From JARRLC01 sp050290865 (GTDB lineage Bacteria; Pseudomonadota; Alphaproteobacteria; Rhizobiales; Rhodomicrobiaceae): DNA of 61,792 bases. Positions 17,002 to 26,766 of this stretch are shown one piece after another; the first letter of the stretch is position 1; every line of letters starts with the position of its first letter. The translations under genes and the position numbers were made by a program. The notes under the pieces were generated by a model. That model searched no databases, was not told where the DNA came from, and saw only the letters and a program-made list of their open reading frames with translations. The stretch lies in contig JBNKIW010000022.1 in the NCBI GenBank assembly GCA_050290865.1, positions 1-61,792 on the forward strand, in the 5' to 3' direction.

Positions 17002-18588
17002 CTAGTTCAGCGGCCGCTTGAAGAAGTTGGGGATCTCGAACTGCTCATCGCCATTCCGCCCCCGTCCTGTGCCGTTTATGTCACGGGCAGGGGCCTCCTC
17101 GCTGTCGTCATGGCCGGAGCCATCTGATTCGCTCTTCCGCGCCGCCTGGGCGCTTCCGCTATCCAGCGTTGGCATCTGCCGCCCGCCGGGATCCATCTCC
17201 TCACGGCCTCTGCGGCCGGTCACCCAGTCGAGAAGGCCGCCGCGGCGCTTGAAACTGAGATCCTGACGCCCGCGCAACTCCGCCTCGTGTCGGGCGAGTT
17301 CGGGGAAATCCTTCCCCGTCAGCGGACGGCGCGGCGGCCGGATCGGCTTCGCCGGAGCCTGGGGCTCGAAATGCGGTGCTTGTGGCGGCGGCGCCTTGCC
17401 GCGCCCGCCCGGCGCCTGACTCACCACGTATTTCGGCGACCGCGGCTCAATGGTCACATTGCCCGTCCCTTGCCAGGACTCTGGCAGTCCATCACCGGCG
17501 CGCTGCGGCTGGCGGTCGCCGCCCACCCGGCCGGATGACGCCAGGCGATCGACGAGACGGCCGCTTTTCGCGCCATCTTCGCCCTTGACCACCTGCTGCT
17601 GCTGCTGTTGCCCCGGATTAATTCCCGTCGCCACCACCGAAACGCGGATACGGCCCTCGATCGAATGGTCGAATGTGGCGCCGACGATGATGTTGATCTC
17701 CGGATTGGAGTCCGGGTCCACCTCCCGGCGCACGCGGGAAGCCGCTTCTTCCACCTCGTAGAGCGTCATGTCGAAGCTGCCGGTGATGCTGATGAGCAGG
17801 CCCCTGGCGCCGCGCATCGACACCTCGTCGAGCAGCGGATTGGAGATTGCCGCCTCGGCGGCCCGCATGGCGCGCTGATCGCCCTCCGCCTCGCCGGTCC
17901 CCATCAGCGCCGTGCCCATGTTCTGCATGACGACGCGGACATCGGCGAAATCGAGATTGATGAGGCCCTCCTTCACCATCAGGTCGGTGATGCAGGACAC
18001 GCCGGATTTCAACACGTCGTCGGCGCGCTGGAAGGCGTCGGCGAAGGTGGTCTTCTCGTTGGCGATGCGGAACAGGTTCTGATTCGGGATGACGATGAGC
18101 GTGTCCACGAATTCGGAAAGCTGGTTGATGCCCTCGCTCGCCACCCGCATGCGCCGCTGGCCCTCGAACTCGAACGGCTTGGTCACCACGCCGACAGTGA
18201 GAATGCCCAGTTCCTTCGCTGCCCGCGCGATCACCGCCGCCGCGCCGGTCCCCGTGCCGCCGCCCATGCCCGCGGTGATGAACAGGAGGTGCGCGCCTTC
18301 GATATGGGAGCGGATTTCATCGAGCGCCTCCTCGGCTGCCGCGCCGCCGATCTCCGGCTTCGATCCGGCGCCGAGCCCCTCGGTGATGGTGGAGCCCATC
18401 TGAATGCGGCAGCCCGCGGCCGACATGGACAGAGCCTGCGCGTCGGTGTTTGCGGCAATGAACTCGACGCCCTCCAGCCCGTACTGGATCATGTTGTTGA
18501 CGGCATTCCCGCCAGCCCCGCCCACGCCGATGACGGTAATGCGCGGCCGCAACTCCGTAAGAGCCGGAAGTTTCAGATTGATGCTCAT
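17002..18588 (-). CDS. ftsZ: cell division GTPase FtsZ
   Basis: Tubulin homologue that forms the division ring. 528 aa: globular GTPase with the signature GGGTGTG (109-115) and T7-loop NLDFADV (from 211), then a long Pro/Arg/Gly-rich linker (about 320-510). The C-terminal conserved peptide FEIPNFFKRPLN binds FtsA and other partners. The extended linker is common in alphaproteobacterial FtsZ. The linker begins with a GlnGlnGlnGln tract encoded by CAG/CAA repeats. Last gene of the dcw run, 65 bp after ftsA. Confidence 0.98.
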   Translation of the reverse strand: MSINLKLPALTELRPRITVIGVGGAGGNAVNNMIQYGLEGVEFIAANTDAQALSMSAAGCRIQMGSTITEGLGAGSKPEIGGAAAEEALDEIRSHIEGAHLLFITAGMGGGTGTGAAAVIARAAKELGILTVGVVTKPFEFEGQRRMRVASEGINQLSEFVDTLIVIPNQNLFRIANEKTTFADAFQRADDVLKSGVSCITDLMVKEGLINLDFADVRVVMQNMGTALMGTGEAEGDQRAMRAAEAAISNPLLDEVSMRGARGLLISITGSFDMTLYEVEEAASRVRREVDPDSNPEINIIVGATFDHSIEGRIRVSVVATGINPGQQQQQQVVKGEDGAKSGRLVDRLASSGRVGGDRQPQRAGDGLPESWQGTGNVTIEPRSPKYVVSQAPGGRGKAPPPQAPHFEPQAPAKPIRPPRRPLTGKDFPELARHEAELRGRQDLSFKRRGGLLDWVTGRRGREEMDPGGRQMPTLDSGSAQAARKSESDGSGHDDSEEAPARDINGTGRGRNGDEQFEIPNFFKRPLN

Positions 18589-18653
18589 GGCAGCCTCGTC
18601 ATTTCGTCTTTCACATCAGCAAGCAGCACCTCGCACCGGGCTCAAGCCGTTCA

Positions 18654-19964
18654 TCAGAAACTTTCCCTGAGCCATTGCCCCACGCGGGCGAGGTAGCCCT
18701 GGCTCGTTGCGATGATCTCCGGCGCAACCCCGGTCTCCTGGCTCAGGTCGCCCTCCAGGAGATGGATGAGCAGCCCGACCGGCGCCGCAAACGCGGGCCC
18801 GGCTTCCGGTCTCGGCAGGCCGGTCACCGGACGCGGGCGCCCCAGCCGCGGCTGCTTGCCGAAAATCTGGCCTGCCAGATCGGCCACACCCATCAACTCG
18901 CTCGCGCCGCCCGTAAGCACCAGCCGCTGCCCGGACATGGGAGCGATGCCGCTGGCGCGCAAGCGGTCGCGCACCTCGACAAAGGTCTGCTCCAGACGGG
19001 CGCGCGCGATATCCGACAGGTCCGCCTTCGAAATATGGCGCGGCAGATCCATGTCGTGCTCGTCGTCATGCTCGGCGATCACCGGCTCGCAGACATCCCC
19101 CGGCGCGACGAAAACCGAAGCGTGCAGTGTCTTCAAACGCTCAGCCTCCACGAGCGGAACCGAAAACGCCTGTGCAACATCGTTCGTTATGTGATTGCCA
19201 CCAATATCAACCGAGTCGCAATAGATGAAACTCCCACCCGAAAAGACGGCGACACCTGTTGCTCCCGCGCCCATATCCAGGCTGGTGACGCCGGCCTGCG
19301 CCTCGCTTTCCGTAATCACGGCGAGGCCGCTGGCATAGGCGGCGACGGAAGCACCGGCCACCGAGAGATGGCTGCGCTCCACGCAGTGCCGCAGATTTTT
19401 CAGCGCCAGCGTGTCGGCGCCGACCGCATGCACGTCCACCTTGAGCACGTCGCCGATCATGCCGAGCGGATCGGTGATGCCCGTTTCGTAGCCGAGCGCG
19501 TAGCCGAAAGGCGCGGCGTGCAGGACCGTTTTGCCGGCGCGCGAGGCGTATTCGCGGGCGGCGCGCATCACGCGGTCCATGTCGCGCGGCATCACCGCAC
19601 CGGAGGGCAGATCGACGCTGGCGGTGAAGCTCTGGCTGGTCAGCGGGCCGAAAGAAGCGGTAACATAGACCTCGTTGACGGTCACGTCCGCCGCCCGCTC
19701 GGCCTTGGCGACCACGTTGCGCACGGTGCGCTCGGCGGCTTCCATGTCGGTGACCCGGCCGGCGGTGATGCCGCGCGAAAGCTGATAGCCATAGCCGATG
19801 ATGCGAATGCGCGAGGACAGCGCAGGCGGCTCCTTCCAGCGCGGCCACGGCAACAGGCGCGCGACGAGACAGCACATCTTGCGCGTTCCCACATCGAGAA
19901 CGACGGCGACCCGCTCGTTATTCGAATATTTGCGAGCTTTCGTCTGCAAGCCATGCCCCCGCAT
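18654..19964 (-). CDS. ftsA: cell division protein FtsA
   Basis: Actin-like protein tethering FtsZ to the membrane. 436 aa with an ASKHA fold (VVLDVGTRKMCCLVAR; SLDMGAGATGVAVF; LVLTGGASELMGV). The extreme C-terminal helix VGQWLRESF resembles the amphipathic membrane-targeting sequence. A basic 20-residue N-terminal extension precedes the fold; an internal start is possible. It is 11 bp after ftsQ. Confidence 0.96.
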   Translation of the reverse strand: MRGHGLQTKARKYSNNERVAVVLDVGTRKMCCLVARLLPWPRWKEPPALSSRIRIIGYGYQLSRGITAGRVTDMEAAERTVRNVVAKAERAADVTVNEVYVTASFGPLTSQSFTASVDLPSGAVMPRDMDRVMRAAREYASRAGKTVLHAAPFGYALGYETGITDPLGMIGDVLKVDVHAVGADTLALKNLRHCVERSHLSVAGASVAAYASGLAVITESEAQAGVTSLDMGAGATGVAVFSGGSFIYCDSVDIGGNHITNDVAQAFSVPLVEAERLKTLHASVFVAPGDVCEPVIAEHDDEHDMDLPRHISKADLSDIARARLEQTFVEVRDRLRASGIAPMSGQRLVLTGGASELMGVADLAGQIFGKQPRLGRPRPVTGLPRPEAGPAFAAPVGLLIHLLEGDLSQETGVAPEIIATSQGYLARVGQWLRESF

Positions 19965-19975
19965 TGATGCCGCTA

Positions 19976-20944
19976 TCAGTTGCTGTCGTGGCCCTCGCGT
20001 GCTTTGGACAGCCAGGACACAAATTTCTTACGCGCCCTTTTCGAGTTATCCTTCAGTCTTACAGTGAACTGTGAGGAGACCCGGAAGTCCATCTCGACGA
20101 TATCGTTCAGCAGTGCTGCGTTCTTCGTGGCGATCAGGTTGAGATCGCCCAGCGCCTGTTGCTGGTTCTCCACCGGCAGCTTGACCCGCATGCCCGTGTT
20201 GAACACCAGATCCCAGCGTCGCGCCGAGATTCGCTCGAATTCACGCACATGCCGCATCAACTCGGGATATGCCCCGACTGCCGCGACCTGCTCCCGTGCG
20301 GGCCGCGCCGCTTCCGCGCCCGACACCACCGGCAGGTCCGGGAAGCCGCCCGGCTGGATCTGCGCGAGGACGGCGCCTTCGGCATCGACAACGGTGAACT
20401 GCTCGCCATTACGCCAGACCGCGAAAGGCCGGTTTTCCTCCAGTTCAACGACCAGCGTGGAGGGCAGGAGCCGCATCACCCGTGCCTCGCGCACCCAGCC
20501 CAGGCTCTTCAGCCTCGCTCGCGCGGCGTCGGTGTCGAACGCGAATATGGACACGCCGCTGCGCGGTCCCATCGCAGCGTCGAAGTCGGCGTCCGGCAGA
20601 TTGACCCGTCCTTCCACTGTCACCTTACCAATTCCAAACCCCGCCTTGACCGCAAGGGTGCTGGCCACTGCGGACACGTCCTGGCGCACGCCGCCCCATT
20701 GCCCGCTCTGCGACAGGGCGTAGACCACGATCACGGCGTAAACAACGATACAGCACAGAAAACCAATTTTCGAAGCGGCGTTACTGTGCGCTTCGAACCA
20801 CCGGAACAATGAACGATCCGATGAACCAGGATCTGCAGACGCGAACCGCTGATGAAAGTCGCGCTCACCTGTTCCGGCACCGGCGCTCGTCCCCTCAGAC
20901 CCACTGAATGCTACAGGTCTACTGGTGTTTATCACCGATTGCAA
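19976..20944 (-). CDS. ftsQ: cell division protein FtsQ
   Basis: Bitopic membrane protein of the FtsQLB divisome module. About 322 aa: cytoplasmic N-terminus, membrane segment IGFLCCIVVYAVIVVYAL, then a POTRA domain (VTVEGRVNLPDADFDAAMG) and the FtsQ domain. The frame is open far upstream only as a shadow of ddl. The TTG at 20944 is chosen because GGAGG lies seven bases before it; a GTG at 20935 would give a GTGA overlap with ddl but has poor SD spacing. Either start lies inside or at the 3' end of ddl. Confidence 0.9.
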   Translation of the reverse strand: MQSVINTSRPVAFSGSEGTSAGAGTGERDFHQRFASADPGSSDRSLFRWFEAHSNAASKIGFLCCIVVYAVIVVYALSQSGQWGGVRQDVSAVASTLAVKAGFGIGKVTVEGRVNLPDADFDAAMGPRSGVSIFAFDTDAARARLKSLGWVREARVMRLLPSTLVVELEENRPFAVWRNGEQFTVVDAEGAVLAQIQPGGFPDLPVVSGAEAARPAREQVAAVGAYPELMRHVREFERISARRWDLVFNTGMRVKLPVENQQQALGDLNLIATKNAALLNDIVEMDFRVSSQFTVRLKDNSKRARKKFVSWLSKAREGHDSN

Positions 20945-21867
20945 GACGCGTCCTCCACAATCCAGCGGACGAGGTCGCCGAAACTCAAACCACTGTGGCC
21001 CGCAAGTTCCGGTACGAGCGAGGTAGACGTCATACCGGGCTGCGTGTTCACCTCCAGGCAGACCAATTCGCCGGTGCCAGCGGGGCGGTCGTCGAACCGG
21101 AAGTCGGTTCGGCTCACGCCGCGGCAGCCCAGCGCCCGATGTGCCTGAACAGACAGATTCTGGACCAATTGGTAAATATTCGGTGAAATTTCCGCCGGAA
21201 GGACGTGTTTTGAGCCTCCGGGAGCGTATTTTGCGTCGTAATCGTAGAAGGCAAGGTTTTCCGCCGGCAGAATCTCGGTAACGCCGAGGGGTGTGTCGCC
21301 CAGGACGGCGCAGGTCAGTTCGCGGCCCGCGACATAGCGCTCGACCATGATTTCCTCGGCCAGCGTCCACTCCGCCGAGGTCAACTGCTGCGGCGGCTGC
21401 GCGTGATCTTCCCTGACGATGAACACGCCCACACTCGACCCCTCCGCCACAGGCTTGATGACATAAGGCGGCGGCATGGCGTGAGCCTTTGCCGCTTCGC
21501 TTCGCGCTACGACGACGCTCTCGGCCAGGGGAATCCCGGCGTTGGCGAGGACGATCTTCGCCTTCACCTTGTCCATGGCCAGCGCCGATGCCAATACGCC
21601 GGAGTGCGTATAGGGGATCTGCATGGCTTCCAGGACGCCCTGGATGGTTCCGTCCTCGCCGCCTTTGCCGTGGAGCGCATTGAAGCAGACATCGGGCGTA
21701 ACCTCTGCAAGACGCGCCGCAATCCGGCGGTCGACGTCGATCAGCGTGACGCGATAGCCCACGCTTTCCAGCGCTGCCGCGCAGGCCTCGCCCGACCGCA
21801 GGGATACCGCCCGTTCGGAAGACCATCCGCCCATCAACACAGCCACATGCTGAAACTTGCGAGTCAC
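20932..21867 (-). CDS. ddl: D-alanine--D-alanine ligase
   Basis: An ATP-grasp enzyme making the D-Ala-D-Ala dipeptide for murein precursors. 311 aa from a GTG at 21867, which overlaps the murB stop (GTGA) and has GGAGG eight bases before it. VAVLMGGWSSERAVSLRSG, FNALHGKGGEDG and the VCLEVNTQPGMT active-site block are present. Feeds MurF. Confidence 0.95.
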   Translation of the reverse strand: MTRKFQHVAVLMGGWSSERAVSLRSGEACAAALESVGYRVTLIDVDRRIAARLAEVTPDVCFNALHGKGGEDGTIQGVLEAMQIPYTHSGVLASALAMDKVKAKIVLANAGIPLAESVVVARSEAAKAHAMPPPYVIKPVAEGSSVGVFIVREDHAQPPQQLTSAEWTLAEEIMVERYVAGRELTCAVLGDTPLGVTEILPAENLAFYDYDAKYAPGGSKHVLPAEISPNIYQLVQNLSVQAHRALGCRGVSRTDFRFDDRPAGTGELVCLEVNTQPGMTSTSLVPELAGHSGLSFGDLVRWIVEDASCNR

Positions 21868-22814
21868 GCCGCCACCTCCACCGCCGGGCGTCCCTCCGCC
21901 GGCACGCCGATCCGCTTGATTTCCCACTGCAGTTCGATGCCGCTCGCGGCCTTCACGCGCGCACGCACCGTCTCACCAAGCCGCTCGATGTCCTCGGCGG
22001 TGGCGCCCCGGTCGTTGATGAGAAAATTGCAATGCATTTCCGAAACATGCGCCCCGCCGACGCGCAAGCCCCGGCAACCCGCGGCGTCGATCAGCTTCCA
22101 TGACGAATGGCCGGGGGGGTTCTTGAACGTCGAACCGCCGGTGTAGCTCTTGATCGGCTGCTTCGCCTCGCGGTATTCGACGACCTCCTGCATGGCCCGG
22201 GCGATCTCATCGGGCGAGCCGGGCGTGCCCTGAAAGAGCGCACTGGTGAAAATGTAATCCCCGGGCGCGCCGCAATGGCGGTAGGTGTAGCCGAGATCGG
22301 CGTTGCTGAGACGGTGAATGGTGCCGCTGCGGTCCACGGCATTGGCTTCCACGAGCACATCCTTGGTCTCGCCGCCATGCGCGCCCGCATTCATCCGCAG
22401 CGCGCCGCCGACCGCACCGGGAATGCCACGGTAGAAGGCCAGCCCGGCGATCCCGGCCTGCGCCGCGGCCTGTGCGAGCCGCGCATCCGGCACCGCCGTG
22501 CCCACGCGGATGCGGGCGCCGTCCAGCGGCTCGATCTGATTGAAGCCGCGCCCGAGGCGGATGACCACGCCGGGCACGCCGCCGTCGCGCACCAGGAGGT
22601 TGGAGCCGACGCCGATCACGGTCACCGGGATATCGGGCGCGAGATCCTGCAGAAAAGCGGCCAGATCGGCCTCGTCTGCCGGAGAGAACAGCACCTGCGC
22701 CGGTCCGCCGACACGGAACCAGGTGTATTCGCGCAAGGGCTGATTCGCCTGAAGCCTGCCGCGCAAGCCCGGCATGGCGGCTTTCAGGTCGGGGGTGATG
22801 TCGGGGAAGGTCAT
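21864..22814 (-). CDS. murB: UDP-N-acetylenolpyruvoylglucosamine reductase
   Basis: An FAD/NADPH enzyme making UDP-MurNAc. 316 aa with IGVGSNLLVRDGG (68-79), YRGIPGAVGGALRMNAGAHGG and GSTFKNPPGHSSWKLID, which includes the catalytic Ser loop. It has a 4-nt overlap with ddl. A 210-bp gap separates it from murC upstream, the widest break in this part of the cluster. Confidence 0.96.
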   Translation of the reverse strand: MTFPDITPDLKAAMPGLRGRLQANQPLREYTWFRVGGPAQVLFSPADEADLAAFLQDLAPDIPVTVIGVGSNLLVRDGGVPGVVIRLGRGFNQIEPLDGARIRVGTAVPDARLAQAAAQAGIAGLAFYRGIPGAVGGALRMNAGAHGGETKDVLVEANAVDRSGTIHRLSNADLGYTYRHCGAPGDYIFTSALFQGTPGSPDEIARAMQEVVEYREAKQPIKSYTGGSTFKNPPGHSSWKLIDAAGCRGLRVGGAHVSEMHCNFLINDRGATAEDIERLGETVRARVKAASGIELQWEIKRIGVPAEGRPAVEVAA

Positions 22815-23024
22815 GGCCGGTTCTGATGTTATTGTTTCGATATCGATCTCGCGTGCCCGGCACCCCGCCGCCTCGGGAAGCCCTGCACCCCGTCGCCCGG
22901 AGCCCCGCCGCTCCGCCGCTCCGCCGCCGCCAAACGGCGCATACCGCGCTCACCCTCGGGAAGAGGGGAGGTGACGACACCGGACGAGGCGAAACGCCTC
23001 TCGTGCCGCGCGGGCGAGAACCCC

Positions 23025-24458
23025 CTACTCCGCCGCGTCCAGCTTCTGGTCGAGCAACGCCAGCCGGTTCGGCAGCGCGTGCGTCCACTCGGTGATCGTT
23101 CCCGCGCCGAGACCGATCACCAGATCGCCGGGCTTGGTGAGCGCCGCGATCGCATCCGTCAGCGCCTCCTCACCGTCCACGGCGTAGACTTCGCCATGGC
23201 CACGCTCGCCGAGGCCGCGCGCCAGCGCGTCGCGGTCGAAACCGTTCGGTTCCTCACCGGCGGAATAGATCGGCGTCACCACCACCGTATCGGCGTCGGC
23301 GAAACAACCGCAGAATTCATCGAACAGGGCCTTGAGCCGCGAATAACGGTGCGGCTGCACCACGGCGATGACGCGCCCCTTGGCCGCGCCCCGCGCCGCG
23401 CCGAGCACCGCGGCGATTTCCGCCGGGTGATGGGCATAGTCGTCATAGAAGGACACGTCGTTCCAACTGCCCACCGCAGTGAAACGGCGTTTCACCCCAT
23501 CGAAGCTCTCCAGCGCAGCCCGGATCGTGGCGTCGTCGATCCCGGCTTCGCGCGCAACCGCCACCGCTGCCAGCGCGTTCTGCGCGTTGTAGTGGCCCGG
23601 CACCGCCAGCCTCACACCGTCGAGAACCGCCGCGCCGCCGTTGATCTCGCTGCCGAGCATGGCGGAAAAATGCACGCCCACGCCTGCGCCGCGCAGATCG
23701 GCAAGCCGCAAATCCGCGTCCGGTGATTCGCCGTAGCCCAGGAGCCGCCGCCCTCCCTGCGCCCGTCCTTCCGCAAGGAAACGCCGCGCCACGGGATGGT
23801 CGATGCCCGCGACCGTTACGCCGCCCGGCAAAATACCATCGAAGAACTGCCGGTAGGCATCCTCCATGGCCTCGACCGTCTTGTAATAATCGAGGTGCTC
23901 CGGATCGATGTTCGTCACCACGCCGATACGCGTCGGCAGCTTCACGAAGGTGCCGTCGGATTCGTCGGCCTCGACGATCATCCATTCGCCGCGCCCGATG
24001 CGCGCATTGGTGCCCCAGGCGTTGATGATGCCGCCGGTGATCACCGTCGGATCGAGCCCGGCCTTCTCGAAGATCCAGGCGATCATCGACGTCGTGGTCG
24101 TCTTGCCGTGCGTGCCGGTGACGCTGATCGTCTTGTAGTTTTCCATCAGCCGCGCCAGCATCTCGGCCCGGCTCCACACCGGCAGCCCCGCCGCCCGCGC
24201 CGCGGCAAGTTCCGGATTGCCGTCCTTCACCGCGGAGGACAGCACGACGAGACGCGCGCCCTCGATATTCTCCGCGCGGTGGCCAACGGTTGCGCCGATC
24301 CCCTTGCCCGCCAGGCGCCGGACATTGGCGCCGTCCTTCTGATCGCTGCCACGCACGGCGATGCCACGGTCGTGCAGAACCTCGGCGATCGCGCTCATGC
24401 CGATCCCGCCGATGCCAACGATGTGGACCGGCTCCAATCCTCTTATGTTCTCCATCAT
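23025..24458 (-). CDS. murC: UDP-N-acetylmuramate--L-alanine ligase
   Basis: Adds the first residue of the stem peptide. 477 aa Mur ligase: the Rossmann N-terminal motif VGIGGIGMSAIAE, the ATP loop GTHGKTTT (115-122), and central and C-terminal Mur-ligase domains (DDYAHHPAEI). Its ATG overlaps the murG stop by 4 nt. Confidence 0.97.
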   Translation of the reverse strand: MMENIRGLEPVHIVGIGGIGMSAIAEVLHDRGIAVRGSDQKDGANVRRLAGKGIGATVGHRAENIEGARLVVLSSAVKDGNPELAAARAAGLPVWSRAEMLARLMENYKTISVTGTHGKTTTTSMIAWIFEKAGLDPTVITGGIINAWGTNARIGRGEWMIVEADESDGTFVKLPTRIGVVTNIDPEHLDYYKTVEAMEDAYRQFFDGILPGGVTVAGIDHPVARRFLAEGRAQGGRRLLGYGESPDADLRLADLRGAGVGVHFSAMLGSEINGGAAVLDGVRLAVPGHYNAQNALAAVAVAREAGIDDATIRAALESFDGVKRRFTAVGSWNDVSFYDDYAHHPAEIAAVLGAARGAAKGRVIAVVQPHRYSRLKALFDEFCGCFADADTVVVTPIYSAGEEPNGFDRDALARGLGERGHGEVYAVDGEEALTDAIAALTKPGDLVIGLGAGTITEWTHALPNRLALLDQKLDAAE

Positions 24459-25594
24459 GCGTGTCCCTCGACTGTGCGCTTGGCGGCGAACGTCTCCGGC
24501 GCTTCCGCCAGCGTCACCACCAGATCCGCAAGACGCCCCACCGCGTCGTAGCGTGCCAACGCTTTCGAACGCGAAGCCGCGCGCGCCAGCGTCGCCGGTT
24601 CCTCGAACAACCGCCTGAGCGTGCCCGCGAGCCGTTCCGGTGTCATGATCGCCTGCTCAAAACACCAGCCCGCGCCAGCTTTTTCGAATCGTGTCGCGTT
24701 CTCCAACTGATCGTTATCGACCGAATGCGGCAAGGGTACGAGCACCGCCGGACGCCCGAGCGCGGCCAGTTCGGCAATCGTCGTCGCACCGGAGCGGCAC
24801 ACGCCCAGATGCGCCCCCGCCATGCGCTGCGGCAGGTCGTCGAAGAACGTCGCCAGTTCCGCCGCCACGCCCGCGACTTCGTAAGCATCGAAAACGCGGT
24901 CGATATCTTCCGCCCGGCACTGCTGCACGACCATCATGCGGTCGCGAACCTCCTGGGGCAGGAGTTGCAGCGCCACAGGCATGATGTCGGAGAAGAAGCG
25001 CGCCCCCTGGCTGCCGCCGAAGCAGAGGAGGTTGAGCGGCTGGCCCGGCTGAGGAGGCTGATAGGTGCCGCCGCGCATCGCCAGCACCGGTTCGCGCAGT
25101 GGCGAGCCAGTCAGGAAACTCTTTTCGACGAGCTTCTCATCGAGGAATTTCGTATCCTCGACAGAAATGGCGATCGCCTTGACCATCGGCGCGAGGAAGC
25201 GGTTGGCGCGGCCCATCACCGAATTCTGCTCGTGTATACAACTCGGGATACTGCGCGCGAGTGCCGCCAGCACCGGCGGGATGGTCGGATAGCCGCCAAA
25301 GCCCACCATCGCCCTCGGCTTGGCGTCGGCCATGATGTCGTAGGCCATCTTGAAGCCGTTGGAATTGGTGGCGACCATCTTCATGGCCTCTAAGGGCGAT
25401 TTGCCCTTGAATGTCGCCGACGGCACCTTGTGGATGTTGCGGGCGGGAAAACTCGTCCCCATCATCACGGCACGCATGTCCGTGATCAGATCGACTTCGT
25501 AGCCACGCCGGACCAGCTCGCCCGCAAGCGCCTGCGCGGGGAACAGGTGCCCCCCTGTCCCTCCCGCTGTCAATACGATAGACGCGCCTGTCAA
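24455..25594 (-). CDS. murG: undecaprenyl-PP-MurNAc-pentapeptide GlcNAc transferase
   Basis: Makes lipid II from lipid I on the inner face of the membrane. 379 aa GT-B fold with LTAGGTGGHLFPA at the N-terminus and HLGVCRSGATTIAELAALGRPAVLVPLP, containing the UDP-GlcNAc-binding motif, in the C-terminal domain. It has 4-nt overlaps with ftsW and murC. Confidence 0.97.
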   Translation of the reverse strand: MTGASIVLTAGGTGGHLFPAQALAGELVRRGYEVDLITDMRAVMMGTSFPARNIHKVPSATFKGKSPLEAMKMVATNSNGFKMAYDIMADAKPRAMVGFGGYPTIPPVLAALARSIPSCIHEQNSVMGRANRFLAPMVKAIAISVEDTKFLDEKLVEKSFLTGSPLREPVLAMRGGTYQPPQPGQPLNLLCFGGSQGARFFSDIMPVALQLLPQEVRDRMMVVQQCRAEDIDRVFDAYEVAGVAAELATFFDDLPQRMAGAHLGVCRSGATTIAELAALGRPAVLVPLPHSVDNDQLENATRFEKAGAGWCFEQAIMTPERLAGTLRRLFEEPATLARAASRSKALARYDAVGRLADLVVTLAEAPETFAAKRTVEGHA

Positions 25595-26766
25595 ATCCGT
25601 ATCCCCCTTGAGGAAACAGCACTTTCCGCGTCTCGCGAAAGGTGCCGGTAAATAGGCCCGCCCTCCGGGCGCCGCCTGGCCAGGCCCAGAGCCAGCCCCA
25701 TCGTCAAGGCCATTGCTGCCAGCGAAGACCCGCCATAGGACAGAAATGGAAGGGTCATCCCTTTCGCGGGCAGCAGGTCAACGTTAACTGCCATATTAAT
25801 GAGCGTTTGAAAACCAAAGAGCATCATAAGTCCAGAAAGTGCAAGCCGGATGAACGGATCTCGCGAACGTGACGCGGCGCGCAGACCCCGCCAGACGATA
25901 AAGGCGTAGGCCGCCACCAGGCCGAGGCAGACGATGATTCCGAATTCGTGGGCGATGGCGGCGAAAATGTAGTCGGTATTGGCGTCCGGCAGATCGAGCG
26001 AAACCGCGCCCTCGCCCGGTCCCCGCCCGAACCATCCCCCGTCGCGGAAGGCGGCAAGCGCGGAGTCCGTCTGCCTTGTGTCGCCCGCAGCCGGATAAAG
26101 GAAGCGGTCTATGCGGCTCTTGACATGGGGCACCGCGAGATAGGCGGCGAGCAGGGCCAGGGGCGAGGCGGCCAGTCCGAGGCCGATCCAGATCACCGAA
26201 TAGCCGGCGAGAAAAAACAGTCCGCCGAAGACCATGGCCGCGAGAAAGGCCTGGCCGATATCGGGCTGAAGGACGAGGCACGCCGCGAAAATCGCGAACA
26301 AGAGGGCGGCGATGGTGAAGGCGGGTATATCGCGGTGGCGGCTGCCTTCCGCGAACAGCCAGGCCGTGAGGATGACGAGCCCCGGCTTGACGAATTCGGA
26401 CGGCTGGATGGACTGGCCGCCGATCAACAGCCAGCGCACGCCGCCGTTCTTCTCGATGCCCTGCATCAGCGCCAGGATCATGAGCACGAGCCCGCCCGCG
26501 TAAAGTGCGAGCGCGGCGCGGCGCGTCTGCCGCGGGTCGAGCATGGAGGCCCCGACAAGCAGCGCGATCGACGGCACGAGATACAGCACGTGCCGCTGGA
26601 AGAAGAACAGCGGCGGCATACCGAATTTCTGCGCTGCGGCCGGGCTGGCGGCGAGCGAGACGAGAGCGCCCAGCAGCATCAGCAACAGGATGGCTCCGGT
26701 CATCGGCAGATCGATGGAGAACCCCCATTCGGAAATGACGCTGCGATCGGTGCGGGTCAGCCTCAT
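25591..26766 (-). CDS. ftsW: septal peptidoglycan polymerase FtsW
   Basis: SEDS-family polytopic membrane protein acting with FtsI to polymerise septal murein. 391 aa with many hydrophobic segments. WLLIGGQSIQPSEFVKPGLV, LVLQPDIGQAFL and NMAVNVDLLPAKGMTLPFLSYGG are SEDS signatures; the Asp in LQPDIGQ is the catalytic-type residue. It overlaps murD and murG by 4 nt each. Confidence 0.96.
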   Translation of the reverse strand: MRLTRTDRSVISEWGFSIDLPMTGAILLLMLLGALVSLAASPAAAQKFGMPPLFFFQRHVLYLVPSIALLVGASMLDPRQTRRAALALYAGGLVLMILALMQGIEKNGGVRWLLIGGQSIQPSEFVKPGLVILTAWLFAEGSRHRDIPAFTIAALLFAIFAACLVLQPDIGQAFLAAMVFGGLFFLAGYSVIWIGLGLAASPLALLAAYLAVPHVKSRIDRFLYPAAGDTRQTDSALAAFRDGGWFGRGPGEGAVSLDLPDANTDYIFAAIAHEFGIIVCLGLVAAYAFIVWRGLRAASRSRDPFIRLALSGLMMLFGFQTLINMAVNVDLLPAKGMTLPFLSYGGSSLAAMALTMGLALGLARRRPEGGPIYRHLSRDAESAVSSRGIRI

